Assembly: GCA_902702965.1 (NCBI GenBank)
Contig: CACRXP010000668.1
Location: 20,231 to 84,230 of the forward strand
Source: Spirometra erinaceieuropaei
Taxonomy: Eukaryota; Platyhelminthes; Cestoda; Diphyllobothriidea; Diphyllobothriidae
Reading direction: 5' to 3'
DNA length: 64,000 bases
Shown in pieces: positions 46,241 through 58,264 of this stretch; within the stretch, counting starts at the first letter, position 1; each line of letters opens with the position of its first letter. The notes beneath the pieces were generated by a model that was not told the origin of the DNA, ran no database searches, and was given only the letters and a program-made list of their open reading frames with translations. Made by a program: the position numbers and the translations under genes.

Positions 46241-47370
46241 GTGAAATGCGTAATATGTCGTTTCTCAATCTAATTGTTCCTCTTGCAATGATCACTCATT
46301 TGTGGTCGTTATTCATTTTGATATTAATGAAGCCTTTAATAAGTGCCAAATAGAAAACTCTTAAATAAATAAGAAGCTCTGGGACTTCGCAGCCGCCTTA
46401 TTGATTTTAATAAGTCATACCTACCTAATGGTTAACAAAAGGTTTAAGTGTGAGCTTCATTTTCCAATGAGAGCTCAATTGTAAGTGGTGTCCTACAAGT
46501 TAGCGTTTTAGGTCCTCTTTTGGATATGTTTTACAGTGATGACATCTCGCCGGCAGTTAACTATTCTCAATCATTTATTTACGTTAATAACCCCAATGCG
46601 TGCATTTATTCAGTAAATCTAATACCCAACACTGCCTGGAGCAATTCCATGCTGTTTTGCTTGCTCTCTCAACGTGAAGCTCAAAATGGCTACTGGAATT
46701 GTCTTCATCAAAATGTCGCTATGTGTTTTTGACCTGAAAGTCTACCCCAACCAATGGTCTTTCAAGACACACATATGCCTGGATGTGCCACCATCAAGGA
46801 CTTGGGTTTAAGCTACTCCAATAATCTATATCACTTGCCACACGCCGACAGAATTACGACCAAAGCTGCCCAGATTTGTGGCTTTATTTCTCACAATGTT
46901 TATTTTCCTGAAATCAAAATAAGACTTTATCGAATGCTTGTACGTCCCATTATTGAATATTGCTGTTCATCCTTTGCTTGCTGGACGAGGCTACTCGTTC
47001 AAAAATCGAAAATGTTCAAAAGCATTTTACTAAAAGACTCTTAGGTAAAGAACATCAAAATATTTCCAACTGGGATAGATGCCAGCCAACTAACCTAAAT
47101 TTCTATTGGTTTTGAGACTAAAAGCTGGCTTCTGTCTCCTCTTTCGCATTAATAATAGTTCAAACCTTCCTCGAAGTTCAGCACTTTCCCCTAGTAGTCC
47201 TCCATACTATCTTCACAACTCTTCCTTGATTATACCTCCTCCCGCTTCTTTCCCCTCTAAGCGCTCTCCATTTTTCGCTTGCAGGTATACTTTCGGTCAG
47301 CCAATCAATGTAATTGCGGGAAATAGGCTTGCGCCTTTGGACTCCCTATTTGTGCATAAAAATCGATAAA
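46230..47370 (+). mobile_element. CR1-like LINE reverse transcriptase and C-terminus, uninterrupted (R copy)
   Basis: The plus strand carries a decayed motif A/B region (46300-46520), motif C MFYSDDISPA at 46526, then IKDLGLSYSNNLYHLP, AAQICGFISHNVYF and RPIIEYCCSSFACWTRLLVQ. This last segment spans the place where L carries the RTE insertion. An 18-base duplication near 47000 (TTCAAAAATCG, then AAAATGTTCAAAAGC) is absent from L. The C-terminal frame at 47106-47369 follows. It is not functional. Confidence 0.75.
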
Positions 47371-47402
47371 TAAGCAAAAATGCAAATACATTACAGCATT
47401 AA

Positions 47403-47830
47403 GTGAATGCAGACATTACTTCATATATGTCACTGATCTCATGGCTAAAAAGTCACACAGTCCGCTTGTTCCTACAGCATATATCTGTCAAGCCGACATT
47501 TAAATGTCTCCACAAATTGAGACATGACAATCATCTCGGGCAGGTTATTCAACGGTTCCACGACACGGTTGGGGAAGAAATATTTTCTCACATTCAATCT
47601 ACCCTGGGGCACACGTAGCTTAAAGGGATGTCCCCCGAGGTTAGTTGTAGTGGAGAGTTAAAAAATGTCATCGCACTGAAGTGCGCAGTCCAAGCCACGC
47701 CCGATACAGAAACTTTGTACCAAGTCTCTGCGCAACTGCCCATATTCTCTAGCCATTAAATTTCCGTATCCGCTCACATATCCATCTTTTGTGTAGTTTT
47801 GTTTTCTCTGATCCCTTATCAGAACATTGG
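47403..47830 (-). mobile_element. CR1/Jockey-like LINE ORF2 C-terminal fragment (R copy)
   Basis: Mirror of 17855-18190. The [14 protein letters not shown] motif is altered in R (the minus strand near 47640 reads TNLGGHPFKLR). Frameshifts and a stop are present. Confidence 0.55.
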
Positions 47831-48349
47831 GTTTTTTCGATTTTTTAGTTCATGCATCGTGCCCCTCACAGAATGTGCTCCATTGACGCTCTTGGCGGAA
47901 CTCTCGGTATTCGCCACCTACCGGTAGTTTGGTCACATCTCCCTTGCCCCCTCGAAGCAGGACTCGGCTGACTGTAGCCGATCGCATCTGCGTTCCTATC
48001 GACACGAGACTGGTTTTTTACTCGTCACTTGGACATGAATGGCCTCATCCTGCATATGAATTCTGCCTTGATAATTTTCGTTTCGAACCTTTTATTCAAT
48101 ACCACATGCAGGCCAGTCCTGCCTGACCCTGACTGTGACTGCTTACGTTTAGGTTCTCTCAACTCGCCACTTCAAGGCGGATAGTCTCATCCGGTGTATG
48201 ATTCCTGCCTTGACGACGTCCGTTTTGTGTACCTTCCAAATGCATGCCAGCCCTCTCCGACCAGCATATATTTTCTCATAAATAGCTAAGCAATCCATTT
48301 TAACTTTGACTTTGCTAATAGAAGTGAAGAGGCGGATTGCAGAAAGTAC

Positions 48350-49260
48350 TCGCGGAGAGGGAGACACGAGCGCTGGAACAAGTGCTTTATTAGCCTGACG
48401 TTTTGGATTCTCATTTGAATCCATCATCGGGACAGAGTCAGATAAGGGTAGTGTATTGCTCAGGTGTTGCAATATTTGTAGGATGTAGTTGCTAGGCCGC
48501 TACATGCTTATCACAGTTGGCGGCTCCCGAGTGCATCACAGATCAACTCGCCAGGTGTTGAAGTATGCCGTTGCTGTGCCTGCATGCCAGTCAAGATTAT
48601 CGGCTCCCACTCTCATCGCACGCCGCCGAGTGGCCGACTACCGGATTTCGTCATCCATGTGGACTCTTGGGTGCTTTAGCTCGTCGACATTGATACCGGG
48701 GACAGGGGTTATCCGCAGACTCTCCTCGCGTCTAACCACTTTGCCTAGGCTAAATCTTCCTGCAAATATGGATCGGGAGGGTCGTTGCGCTTGCTGATTG
48801 ATTGTGGACCGGAAAATCATGACTCGAGCAGTTGGCGGCTCACGCGGTTTTCGCTTCAAACAAGAATTTCTACTTTGTCCAATGTGAATGTGTGCTTGGG
48901 TCCCGTCGAATGAGCCGCGACTCGGGAGTTGGCGTAGTTTCTGCTCACTGCTGTCGCGTGCTCGGCCAGCAGCGTCCGGAGTATTCTCCCGGTTTCTCCG
49001 ACATAGTTGCTTTGCCCACAACTGCACCAGATCCAGCAAACGACTCCAGATGTTTCTTGCCGGGTCAGTGGGTCTTTTGGTCTCATGATCTGACGCCTTG
49101 TAGCTGCCTCCGGTCTGTGTATAACTTCAATTCCAAGTGGTGTAAGGAGGAGGCTGACGGCTTCCGAGACGTTACCACGTACGAGACAACTCGCAAAAAC
49201 GTGGGGTTGGGTGGATTTTGTCTCTGGTCTCGTTGAATCAGGCACTAGTTGACGAAGTTG
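48350..49260 (-). mobile_element. Penelope-like element fragment B (R copy)
   Basis: Mirror of 16390-17270. The minus-strand frame at 48856-49245 reads EVIHRPEAATRRQIMRPKDP and VVCWIWCSCGQSNYVGETGR with the same premature stop as L, so the stop predates the arm duplication. The 3' hammerhead-like module and AATAAAG lie at 48385-48431. Confidence 0.75.
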
Positions 49261-49779
49261 CGCGAGTAGCCATTCACTATAAGCACTCGTCGAAGGTATT
49301 TTGATTCAACAGCCTTGTCTTCCGGCCCATTGCAGTGTGTCCGTCATTTGTCTTTTCCAAAAAGGGGGGTTTAAATGCTCGCTATCAGTTTTTCATGAGT
49401 GTGATCTGAATTCCTTTTGGAATGTATCTACTCGCTCCAAAATTCAGTTGCATTTTAATTTTCTTTACTTTGATGGTACCCCGAGGATACAAAGATCAAA
49501 GGTCAACGCGCGCAGCACAATTTTGAAAAGATCAGCGAAAGTTATATTTTTGAATTTGATTTCGTAATCTCTTGCGCAGTTTTCCAGTGTAGATCTGACA
49601 AAATTTCCTATTTTTTGTCATATGTCATCTTAGCTTCCCGTCGTGTTTTGTCCATTTATCATAAAGCGGAAATATAGTATCATAATTTTTCACCAAACAT
49701 AGCCTCAATCCTATTAAGTTTTACCCGCTTATATCAAAGGTTTTCCTCGTAAAATTTTGAATAGCATTATATTTTAAAC

Positions 49780-50410
49780 GATAAACCGTCTCCACTGACC
49801 GCTTTTATCGTGGGTTTATTGACTAGTAAGAGAATTATACTGTTCTCTGTTCTCTATTTCATCCTATTTAACCACCTACGCGGCCATGCATACAAAGTCG
49901 GGAATGAGCGCATGCGTCTAGACCGACAAAAATCTTCATTCAGTCAGAGGGTCGTCAGACCGTGGAACTCGCTTCCAAGCGAGATAGTGACGGCTGACAC
50001 AGTTTGTGTGTTTAAAAGAAAACTTGCTCGTCTAGTTTTCGACAGAAATCGGCTTGTACAGCATGACTATGCACAACCAGCTTTGTAAAATGTGTGATAT
50101 ACAATCCTTCCGCACTACTTTACAGTGACCTTATGCACTACCTTATGATTAGGATTGAACTGTGACCCAATCACATGGTAAATGCCTGCAATTTTATTTT
50201 TGAGTACGAATATGCGAAAGCACTGTACATAAACAGGGTCATCAAGGGCTCTGCCTCTAGCCATTCAAATATATACATATACATACATAGACATATCCTA
50301 CATAGCCTCATTCTCCAATTCAAATTTACTCGCGGTTTTGTCTTGCCAACTACATTATTGTCATTTACCCGTTTTTTCAAGGTTGCATTCCGTTATTGAC
50401 TTAGCATTGC
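49780..50410 (+). mobile_element. CR1/Jockey-like LINE 3' end (family 2, R copy)
   Basis: Mirror of 15270-15890. The frame at 49810-50088 reads FNHLRGHAYKVGNERMRLDR, then SFSQRVVRPWNSLPSE and FKRKLARLVFDRNRLVQ. The 3' untranslated region with a TATACATATACATAC tail follows at 50090-50300. Confidence 0.7.
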
Positions 50411-50639
50411 GTAGTATCAATTGTGATGTCTGGTCCACCAATATTGATAATTTTTAGAGACTGTTCCATCATACATAGCCTCATTCTTATATTCTCGAGG
50501 TTTCGGTAGCTATCATCACTATAAATTTGAATTAAAGTCTTGTTCTGCTTTTTTCGACATGAAACTTCAGGCAACCCTTCGTCGAAATCGGAAGGAAACT
50601 AAACTCCACTTAAAACCCATTGTACATAAAAAAAATCGA

Positions 50640-51120
50640 CCTAGGAACGCTTGATAATTTTAACAATTTTATGTCTCCTTACGGATCAATTTTTTCTGTT
50701 CTTGGCGCCCTTCTTGAAGGAAAGTTGCCAGCACTTACGCCTCAGCAGTGCCAGAAGCTCATGCCTCTCATTGACCTGGTTGCTAGTGAGACCGAAGACA
50801 GGCACAAACGACGTTTTAACCTTATTTTAAAAAATGTTCCTAAGAGTAGACAGCCAATCGCTGTCGCTTTTCACTTTCTTTACTCATGCGGCTTCAATTT
50901 TAGTGTCGTCGAAGCCAAAAGACTTTCATCTAGGGACAAAAAATCCACCCATTTATGTCAAACTATTTTTGTCGATGGAAGTGGACTTTATTTTCTCCCA
51001 TTTGGAGCGCTCAGCTCAATATCTCAGGGGAAATAAACGTTTGATTAGTCGGGAGAAAACTCCACTTCGACGGAGAGTTTCTCCGCCATTAACATATGTA
51101 AAGCCACCCCAGAATTCTAC
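50640..51120 (+). mobile_element. CR1-like LINE ORF1, first part (R copy)
   Basis: KLMPLIDLVASETEDRHKRR, FNLILKNVPKSRQPIAVAFH and FLYSCGFNFSVVEAKRLS are about 95% identical at DNA level to the L copy. The second half needs a frame change near 50940. Past about 51120 the DNA matches L less well, which marks the start of the R-only block. Confidence 0.65.
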
Positions 51121-51954
51121 TCATCTGCCACTTGCCTCGGAAGCAGATTCTTCATCGGGCGTCAGCCAAATCTTCCCCTATCTACAGCGGCCCCATTTCC
51201 ACCTAGCTCTTCAATTGAGCCCATTATCGCAGAGTCAGTTGAAACCAGCAACTTTAATACGCCTTCAGGTAGCAAGGATTGTTCAAATTCGACTCCCTAA
51301 TTTACTCGGGTGCTTGATCTTAACAGTAAAGATGAGCCAATCCTAAAAGCATAACCGACTTTTAGCAATCAGACTTGACAGTTCGACCATCGGTTTCGAT
51401 GATGTCCACCGTGTGCCCCACAGTTGCAGCAGCAATGGGAGCAGGGACGGTGACTTACGCCGGGGTTTATAGTGCCGGTAGACTTGCGTAGCATCTACCT
51501 ACACTCTCTCCTCCTCCCCCGCCTGGACCCGGTGTCAAGACAGAGTCAAGAAGACCGGAGACGAGGGAGGCCGCAGGTGGATGGCTCGGACGGATCCTCA
51601 CCTTGGCGTTCCAACACACCCCCTGGTCCACACAGCAATAACCAGGATTTCAACCAACACAACAGAGATTTGGAGGCTGGCACGGCCGAAGCCGCACCTG
51701 GGCGTGCCGCCAACGCCTGGCTCGGATCCCACACTGTGGTGGGAATGCCATAAAGGCCACATTAAAAAGGAGCCATTGCAGCCTGACTCTCAGACCGACT
51801 CCAGTAAAGGAGGAGGTCCAAGGTACCCCGTCAGTTGGCAACCTTCCAAGCCACGGCTTTTAGCGCACCGTGATAGCTTCAAGCGCGTCAGATTGTTTAT
51901 AGTGAGGAGAAAGTGCGCTGAGTCGTCGACCTCACTCTCCCTTCCCATCCCCAC

Positions 51955-52564
51955 NNNNNNNNNNNNNNNNNNNNNNNNNNNNNNNNNNNNNNNNNNNNNN
52001 NNNNNNNNNNNNNNNNNNNNNNNNNNNNNNNNNNNNNNNNNNNNNNNNNNNNNNNNNNNNNNNNNNNNNNNNNNNNNNNNNNNNNNNNNNNNNNNNNNNN
52101 NNNNNNNNNNNNNNNNNNNNNNNNNNNNNNNNNNNNNNNNNNNNNNNNNNNNNNNNNNNNNNNNNNNNNNNNNNNNNNNNNNNNNNNNNNNNNNNNNNNN
52201 NNNNNNNNNNNNNNNNNNNNNNNNNNNNNNNNNNNNNNNNNNNNNNNNNNNNNNNNNNNNNNNNNNNNNNNNNNNNNNNNNNNNNNNNNNNNNNNNNNNN
52301 NNNNNNNNNNNNNNNNNNNNNNNNNNNNNNNNNNNNNNNNNNNNNNNNNNNNNNNNNNNNNNNNNNNNNNNNNNNNNNNNNNNNNNNNNNNNNNNNNNNN
52401 NNNNNNNNNNNNNNNNNNNNNNNNNNNNNNNNNNNNNNNNNNNNNNNNNNNNNNNNNNNNNNNNNNNNNNNNNNNNNNNNNNNNNNNNNNNNNNNNNNNN
52501 NNNNNNNNNNNNNNNNNNNNNNNNNNNNNNNNNNNNNNNNNNNNNNNNNNNNNNNNNNNNNNNN
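51955..52564. other. Assembly gap (610 N)
   Basis: A run of N inside the truncated RTE copy, probably covering the repetitive zinc-finger part. Frames drawn across it are not real. Confidence 0.99.
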
Positions 52565-52805
52565 ATCTCCGATACCGTGCAACCTCCCCCCTTCTTGACG
52601 GTCGATATTCTACCACCACCGACAGTTTTTTTTCTCCTGAGCCCTCCAAACCACAAAAACCACTATCAACTATATTTTTATGCCTTAAGCTCAGGAGTTT
52701 TTTTTTTCACTGCTGGTCGGATTTGTGTTTAATCGCTTCCCTTGACAATGCCTGTAAACTGGCATTAAATTAAAATTTATTTATTCATTTATTTATTTAT
52801 TTATC
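52565..52805 (+). mobile_element. LINE 3' tail with ATTT repeat nested in the RTE copy
   Basis: ATCTCCGATACCGTGCAACC and what follows is the reverse complement of 28275-28500. It ends TTTATTTATTTATTTATCAG at the junction with RTE sequence. The orientation is opposite to the host RTE. Its left edge lies in the gap. Confidence 0.8.
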
Positions 52806-52942
52806 AGTGTTGGGGATTCGATCCTGCCACTTCAGCCTCAGGATGCGACGAAGACAACTGAGGTGGAAGTGGTTCAGACGACGTGCCTGCTTTGCGTACA
52901 CCGTCCAAGTCTCCGCTCCATACAGTAGCGTCGGCAGGATGA

Positions 52943-54960
52943 CTAATGAACTAGTTAATAAACCTGAGTCGAATCCATCCCGTTCCCGCGCCTGGCCACT
53001 CAGGTCTGACCTAGCGGTTAGGTCAAATAAGACAGAGGATAGTTCAGGGAGATCTTTACCTGCTGATAATTTTTCCAAAGCAATTGCTAGCCTCACACCC
53101 CAAATAATAAAGCCTCTTCCTAATGTAAGCTGTTCGTCGAAATCATTACGTCCTCTATCTAACGTAAACTACTCCTCATATTATAAAATTCACAAAATCC
53201 CATTTCTATGCCTCCTTTTTTCCCAATCCCACAAAATAGCATTCATCTTCCTGGATCCTGCTCAAAAGTGTTCCCATTCAATGCTGCATCTCTAGTTAGT
53301 GGTAATTACCCCACAAATTCTAGATCACAGTAACCTTGTCTTCCACCTATTACTTCATCGCAACAACTTAATTTTCCACCGCCAGCTCTCCCGTCTTTTA
53401 TAAGTAGCAATGAGCGGAACCTATGTATTGGGAATACGCTCAGTATTACCTCTCTCAACGCAAGATCTGTCGTGCAAAAGATGGCACAACTAAGAAGTGT
53501 AGCTGTTGAGTTTGACACAGACGTATTGTGCATTACAGAATCTTGGGCTCACTCTCTTATCTCAGACTCGGTACTCAATGTAGATAGCCTCAGTTTATAC
53601 CACCAGGATCGTGTCGAAGGACGCGGCGGTGGTTGCCTTCTTTACATCAGGGCCTCACTTGCACAGTCGCCTTATGACCTGAACATTTCTTCCTTCTCAG
53701 GAAATTTATGTTTCGCTTCGGTAATCCTTCCGCAAAATAGGAAAGCCTTAGTCGGATGTGTGTACAATCCTCCTTGTCACTCTGGAAATGAAAACCATCT
53801 CCGTGATCTCTTTGAATAATCACAGGAATTTCTTTCGATGTCAAGATCATCATAGTCGATTTTATTTTGCCAGAAATTGACTGGCATACACATACTTCCT
53901 CTCCTACATTCCAGAAGCTTCTAGACACCATTTACTTTTCAAAGTTGTCTCAGTTAGCCCACTCTTCGACCAGAAACGACAGTGTATTAGATTTAATTTT
54001 TACTAACGGCACCCTCCCTATAACAATGGGTTTCTATTATGACCTTTTTGCAAGTGATCATGCATTAATTCATTGTTGTTTTCCAGTTGCCATTTCGGCA
54101 AATCCAACAGTACAACGTAGCACTTTTGACTTTGCTAATATTAACTAGAAACTAGTAGACTACTTTACAAGAAATCTTGATTGGCACAATATTTGCTCAA
54201 ATAATGGTCTAAATTTATTCAAGAATTTATTCCAGTGCGTAACAGATGGACCTCTTGACCTTGTTCCACAGAAGATGTTTAAATCGAGTGCCACTTTCAA
54301 CGCTGTCGCAAACTTTCTTAAAGACAGACTTATAAACCTGAGAAAGCAGCTTACAGATCCTTCCGTAAACTCACTATCAGGTCACCTAAGAATCGTTGAA
54401 ATATTTGAATTAGCTTCGAAAATGAGGCCCGCGCTAGATAGGCGTAGAGAGACTTTAGTTATTAATGACGTGAATGGTTCTAAATCAGTTGTTCGGGTCT
54501 TCCGTCAAAGATCATCTGCTAAATCCCGCCAAGTCAACCCGCATTTGCTTATCACGAATGACGCCTTCATTACAGAGGAGTCAGGCAAAGCAGAAATGCT
54601 AAATTCACTTTTTGCTAATTTACCATTGAAACTGACTCAACCCCTTTATTTTCCCCGTTGTCTGATGCTTCTCTTAGCATCATCTCCTACTCAGACAGAT
54701 ACCAGATAACTAACCAAAAATGGTGTGGGTTCGAAGAATAGAAGCAGGCTTCTGTCTCCCCTCTCGCATTAATAATATTTCAAATCTTCCTCGAATTTCA
54801 GCACTTACCCCAAGTAGTCGCCTATACAATCTTCGCAACTCTTCCCTGATTATCCCTCCTCCCGCGTCCTTCACGTCTATGCGCTCTCTTTTTTCGCTTC
54901 CAGGTATATTTTCCTCTGAAATAACTTTCCAATAAATATAAGATCTTCAGTATTCTACAC
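52943..54960 (+). mobile_element. CR1-like LINE ORF1 end, AP-endonuclease and internally deleted ORF2 (R only)
   Basis: ORF1 tail ([10 protein letters not shown]), then the frame at 53472-53819 with VLCITESWAHSLISD (catalytic ITESW), YHQDRVEGRGGGCLLYI and LVGCVYNPPCHSGNENHLRD. The frame at 53867-54148 has DSVLDLIFTNGTLPI and FASDHALIHCCF (catalytic SDH). Thus the endonuclease is nearly whole, though split by one stop or frameshift. The connecting region follows (54275-54709). The reverse transcriptase is missing: 54720-54935 jumps to the C-terminus (LPRISALTPSSRLYNLRNSS, then IIPPPASF). It is an internally deleted, dead copy of the same family as 46230-47370. Confidence 0.72.
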
Positions 54961-55364
54961 GCTTTTAAGAGAAGGTTGCACCCCTAGCACTCAAAATAAT
55001 AAAGTAGTTATTGAACCTAGATCGAATCCATCCCGTTCCCGCGCCAGCTACTTAATAGCACAATTTGCTCAGTTTTTTTTATTCGCGTAAGGGAAGCGGG
55101 TAATCTCGGAATCATTTAGATAAATAGATAATTTTTATTAAAGACACGTCGGTGTCCAAAGTGTAAAACAGGGCTGCGTGCTCTAACTCATCGTACTGAG
55201 CCTCATTTCACTTTTTATGTCGATGCACGTCTACCGTGAGGAGCCACGGGATATCGTAAATAAATAATGAACCGACGGAAAAGTGATCAAGATTCGTCGT
55301 TTGAAATCACCTTCCGAAGTATCTTAGACCAACGCCCAAGAGGTTGTCTTCAACCATAGTTTCT

Positions 55365-56010
55365 GACGATGTTTACAATGTGTAACACGACATGGTGGGA
55401 GTAGATACGGTAACGTGCATGTGAATTAATTTAAAGTGGTAGCAGACTGTCGCTGCATCTACTTCATTCTCTTCACCCTCCCACCTGGATCCGGCATTAC
55501 GACCAAGTAAAGAGGACCGGAGGCGGGTGAGGCTATATGTTGCTGACACGGCAAAAACCCACATCTAGAGGTACCACCACATCCTTTGTTTCACGACGAA
55601 CACCTGACGAGGACTTCACGCAACAACAGACGGAGCGGTTCCGAGCCTAAATGAGTTAGAGCACCATAAGGACTGAATTAAGGATTTACTACCGTCTGAC
55701 TCCTGGTTCTTTGAGGGGACCTAACTTATCCTGTCAATTTGCAGCCATCCAATCCACGGCTCTTATGCACCAGGAAAGATTCAAGCGCGTCAGAGTATTT
55801 GTAGGGACGAATATGTGCTAAGACCGTCGACTTCGCTCTCTCTTCCCACTCCCGGGCACCAGTCCGCTTTTCGAACCGGTCAGATGGTCGATGCAAGGTA
55901 TGGACGCAGTTACTGACAGAGGTAGACAACCCGTCTGAACGCATCACGCTCCCCAGATACACATCAGGATTGCACACAAAAGAGGGTAGGGGACTCGGAT
56001 CTCACATGTG
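55365..56010 (-). mobile_element. Old RTE-like LINE 3' untranslated region (R copy)
   Basis: Mirror of 13330-13985. It resembles the young RTE 3' region (18714 onward and 51377 onward) at low identity. More of the same kind of sequence continues to about 56230. Confidence 0.6.
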
Positions 56011-56359
56011 TAAGAGGGTCATTAAGAAAAAGATATCGCAGTCTGATCCCGGTTCACCAGCTGGTCACTGAAAGCGTAAAGACACCTTGGGCTGACTGTG
56101 TCGTCTAAGTTGAATCGTTAGTGAACAGCTTTGGAAACCACGGCTTGTTGCGCACCGTTATAGTCTCAAACTCGTCAGAAGGTTTGCAATGAAGAATTAT
56201 GCACTCTGCAGCACACCAACTGACAAAAGAGCTGAGCGACAATACCTTCATATCCTCTTTCGGGCCAGTGGATACCTAAGTTATTTTATCAAGTAAAGCA
56301 TGCGCCGAGTGAACAGGGGACGGCAACAAGAATGGTAACCCGAATTCTGGGGGCTATTA

Positions 56360-57085
56360 TTTACATTAAAGGAGTCACCGAGGCGCTTTCACGACTATTA
56401 AAACCCGCGAGAGTAGGCATTGCCCATCGGTCCCAGGCAACACTTCGTCGCCCTTTGGTGCAAACCAAAGTCACACTGTAACCCACTGAAACTTCAAGAG
56501 TTGTCTATCAAATGCATTGTAACGGTGGAGACTGCAACAGCGTTGGGGAAACCGGACGGAAATTGCAGATCCGCCTACATGAGCACAAACTGACAGCTTG
56601 GAAAGTAGACCGGAACTCACAGTTTGCGACTGACATCGAAGAAACTGACCCCAGTCTTGACTTCAAAGGAACAACCGTCTTAAGCCGAGAAACCTCAAAG
56701 ACGGAACGTCTCATGCTTAAGTCTTGGAACTCAGATGTCAAGTATATCAACAGATATCTTGACCTTCTTTCGGCCTACAAAACGCAACGTCACTGCGTAC
56801 ACCATGACCAGGACAAGAAGGTCACATGGAGCTTAACAACACCGAACAAACACGTCCCGCCAACTAACTCACCCAAATAGGAGCACAGCTGCAATCCACC
56901 CCCATTGAAGCGGCGACACAAAGCAGGTAGCGGCCAATAGGCCAGGGTGGCGAAAGAAGAATAAGAAAATCGATCGGCCGAAGGCCAATTCATTCGGCCG
57001 TTTGTTCAAAATTCTGGTCGTTCTTTTGCACTAAACCTTTGATAATGGATGCCGGGCAAGCCCTCCGAAACGTCAGCCACTCAAA
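56360..57085 (+). mobile_element. Penelope-like element fragment A (R copy)
   Basis: The frame at 56512-56880 reads GDCNSVGETGRKLQIRLHEH, then DFKGTTVLSRETSKTERLML and INRYLDLLSAYKTQRH, the PLE GIY-YIG endonuclease. Upstream, the linker before the domain is interrupted by a TAA near 56478. The 3' end at 57036-57080 has TTGATAATGGA and TCCGAAACGTCAGCC. Confidence 0.75.
57036..57080 (+). ncRNA. Hammerhead-like motif at the 3' end of PLE A (R copy; L at 12221-12262)
   Basis: TTGATAATGGA, an inner GGGC/GCCC stem, TCC, then GAAACGTC. GAAAC followed by GTC keeps the conserved catalytic side and a possible cleavage triplet, while the CUGANGA side is altered. Activity is doubtful. Confidence 0.3.
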
Positions 57086-57699
57086 TCTACTGATCCAGTA
57101 AACCTTTCATATCTCGCAGGACTCCATGCGCACCCCCATTCGCTTCAACTGTCATCTGGAAAAAGGACCTCGGCTTCGTAATAAATCGCTAAGCCTTTGA
57201 CACGTCATTTTTAACCCGCTGACTACGGTAGAATTGCCACGAAATGCGGACCTACCTTTACATATCAAATGGCAATATCCAAGGTCAAGGCGAGCGAATT
57301 CGTTTTAAAAGACAAGAGAAACTTCGATTTTACTTCAATATCCCTTGTAATTAGTATTTATTTATAGTTAACTGTTTTATATAAACGCACTTGCCTATTG
57401 TTACGCACAATTAGCGTCCGAATAATTAGTCTTGTTAAACAGTCTAAAAACTTTATTTTTATTTTGCTTCGCATTTGTATTTCTAAGTCATGTCATTCAA
57501 TCTTTTTAGTCTACTGCAGTATGCATACTTACATATTTTATCAACCTTTCGGTCTCTCTCTGATATACGAAAATATCCCGAAAGGTATTAACTGAAAGGC
57601 GAAGCATGTATCCTCTTCTACATCTCGGAGTGCTAGAATCATGGCCAGTGGCACAACGGATGCCTGTGTGTGTCCTTCTTCTTACTCAGATGTGGTAAA

Positions 57700-58260
57700 T
57701 TCCGAAATTCCCGTGATCCATGTCGAACTCCTTAACCCTTCGTTTGCTAACGAATACCGGAATGAGTTCGACCTCTCATCACTCTTGGTCATCTCAGAAC
57801 ATGCGTAGGTCGAGGTCCTTTTTAAAGCTTTGTATAGATGGTGACATCACAACATCTGCGGGGAGGGCATTCCATGGTTTGACCACTCGAACGGAGAAGG
57901 AGAACTTCCACACATCCAGCCTTGCCTGTTGAATGCGCACTTTAAACGGGTGACCTCGAAGGTTAGTCGTAGTAGCAAATTCAAAAAGTCCCCCAATGTC
58001 AAGCTGCAATCCAACCACTTTACAATGCGGAATGCTTGCCAGAGATCCCCGCGAAGTTTCGTATAACTCAAAGGAAAGAGACCCAGATTTGCTAGGCGTG
58101 TTGTATAAGGAAAGGAGCTTTGACTCCTAACAATCTTCGTGGCACTCCTCTGAACTCCTTGGAGGCAATTTTTATCTTCAAACTCCCACGGTCACCAGGC
58201 TTGTATGCTGCACTCCAAGTGAGTTAAGTTTTTTACACACGGTCAAACATAATTGGTTTA
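57700..58260 (-). mobile_element. CR1/Jockey-like LINE ORF2 C-terminal fragment (family 1, R copy)
   Basis: Mirror of 11030-11567. The minus strand reads [20 protein letters not shown], then [20 protein letters not shown] and [20 protein letters not shown]. Dead. Confidence 0.75.
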
Positions 58261-58264
58261 ATTT

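Larger units (their letters stand above)
51377..52942 (-). mobile_element. 5'-truncated RTE-like LINE (R), with nested insertion and gap
   Basis: From 51377 the sequence matches 18714 onward of the young L element (3' untranslated region). After the N gap and a nested LINE tail, 52806-52942 matches 21064-21200 (minus-strand protein [20 protein letters not shown], then [15 protein letters not shown]). The match stops at 52942 in the thumb region, so this copy lacks the 5' part. Its 3' terminus coincides base for base with that of the L copy. Confidence 0.8.
51120..54985. mobile_element. R-only composite LINE block inside ORF1
   Basis: L has one ORF1 copy where R has about 3.65 kb extra. The block begins with a more diverged ORF1 segment (about 51120-51376). 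It then has a 5'-truncated RTE copy (51377-52942) with a nested LINE tail and an N gap. ORF1 then resumes (52943 on, [15 protein letters not shown]) and runs into an AP-endonuclease and an ORF2 end. Near 54985 the L-like ORF1 sequence returns ([18 protein letters not shown]). The ORF1 motif NPSRSRA therefore occurs twice in R and once in L. Both outer breakpoints lie in ORF1 homology, which fits recombination between LINE copies better than simple retrotransposition. Confidence 0.6.

Noticed and set aside
51581..52732. Frames of 216-383 codons across the second N gap
   Set aside because: Most of their length is N. The real sequence on both sides is RTE untranslated region and a LINE tail.
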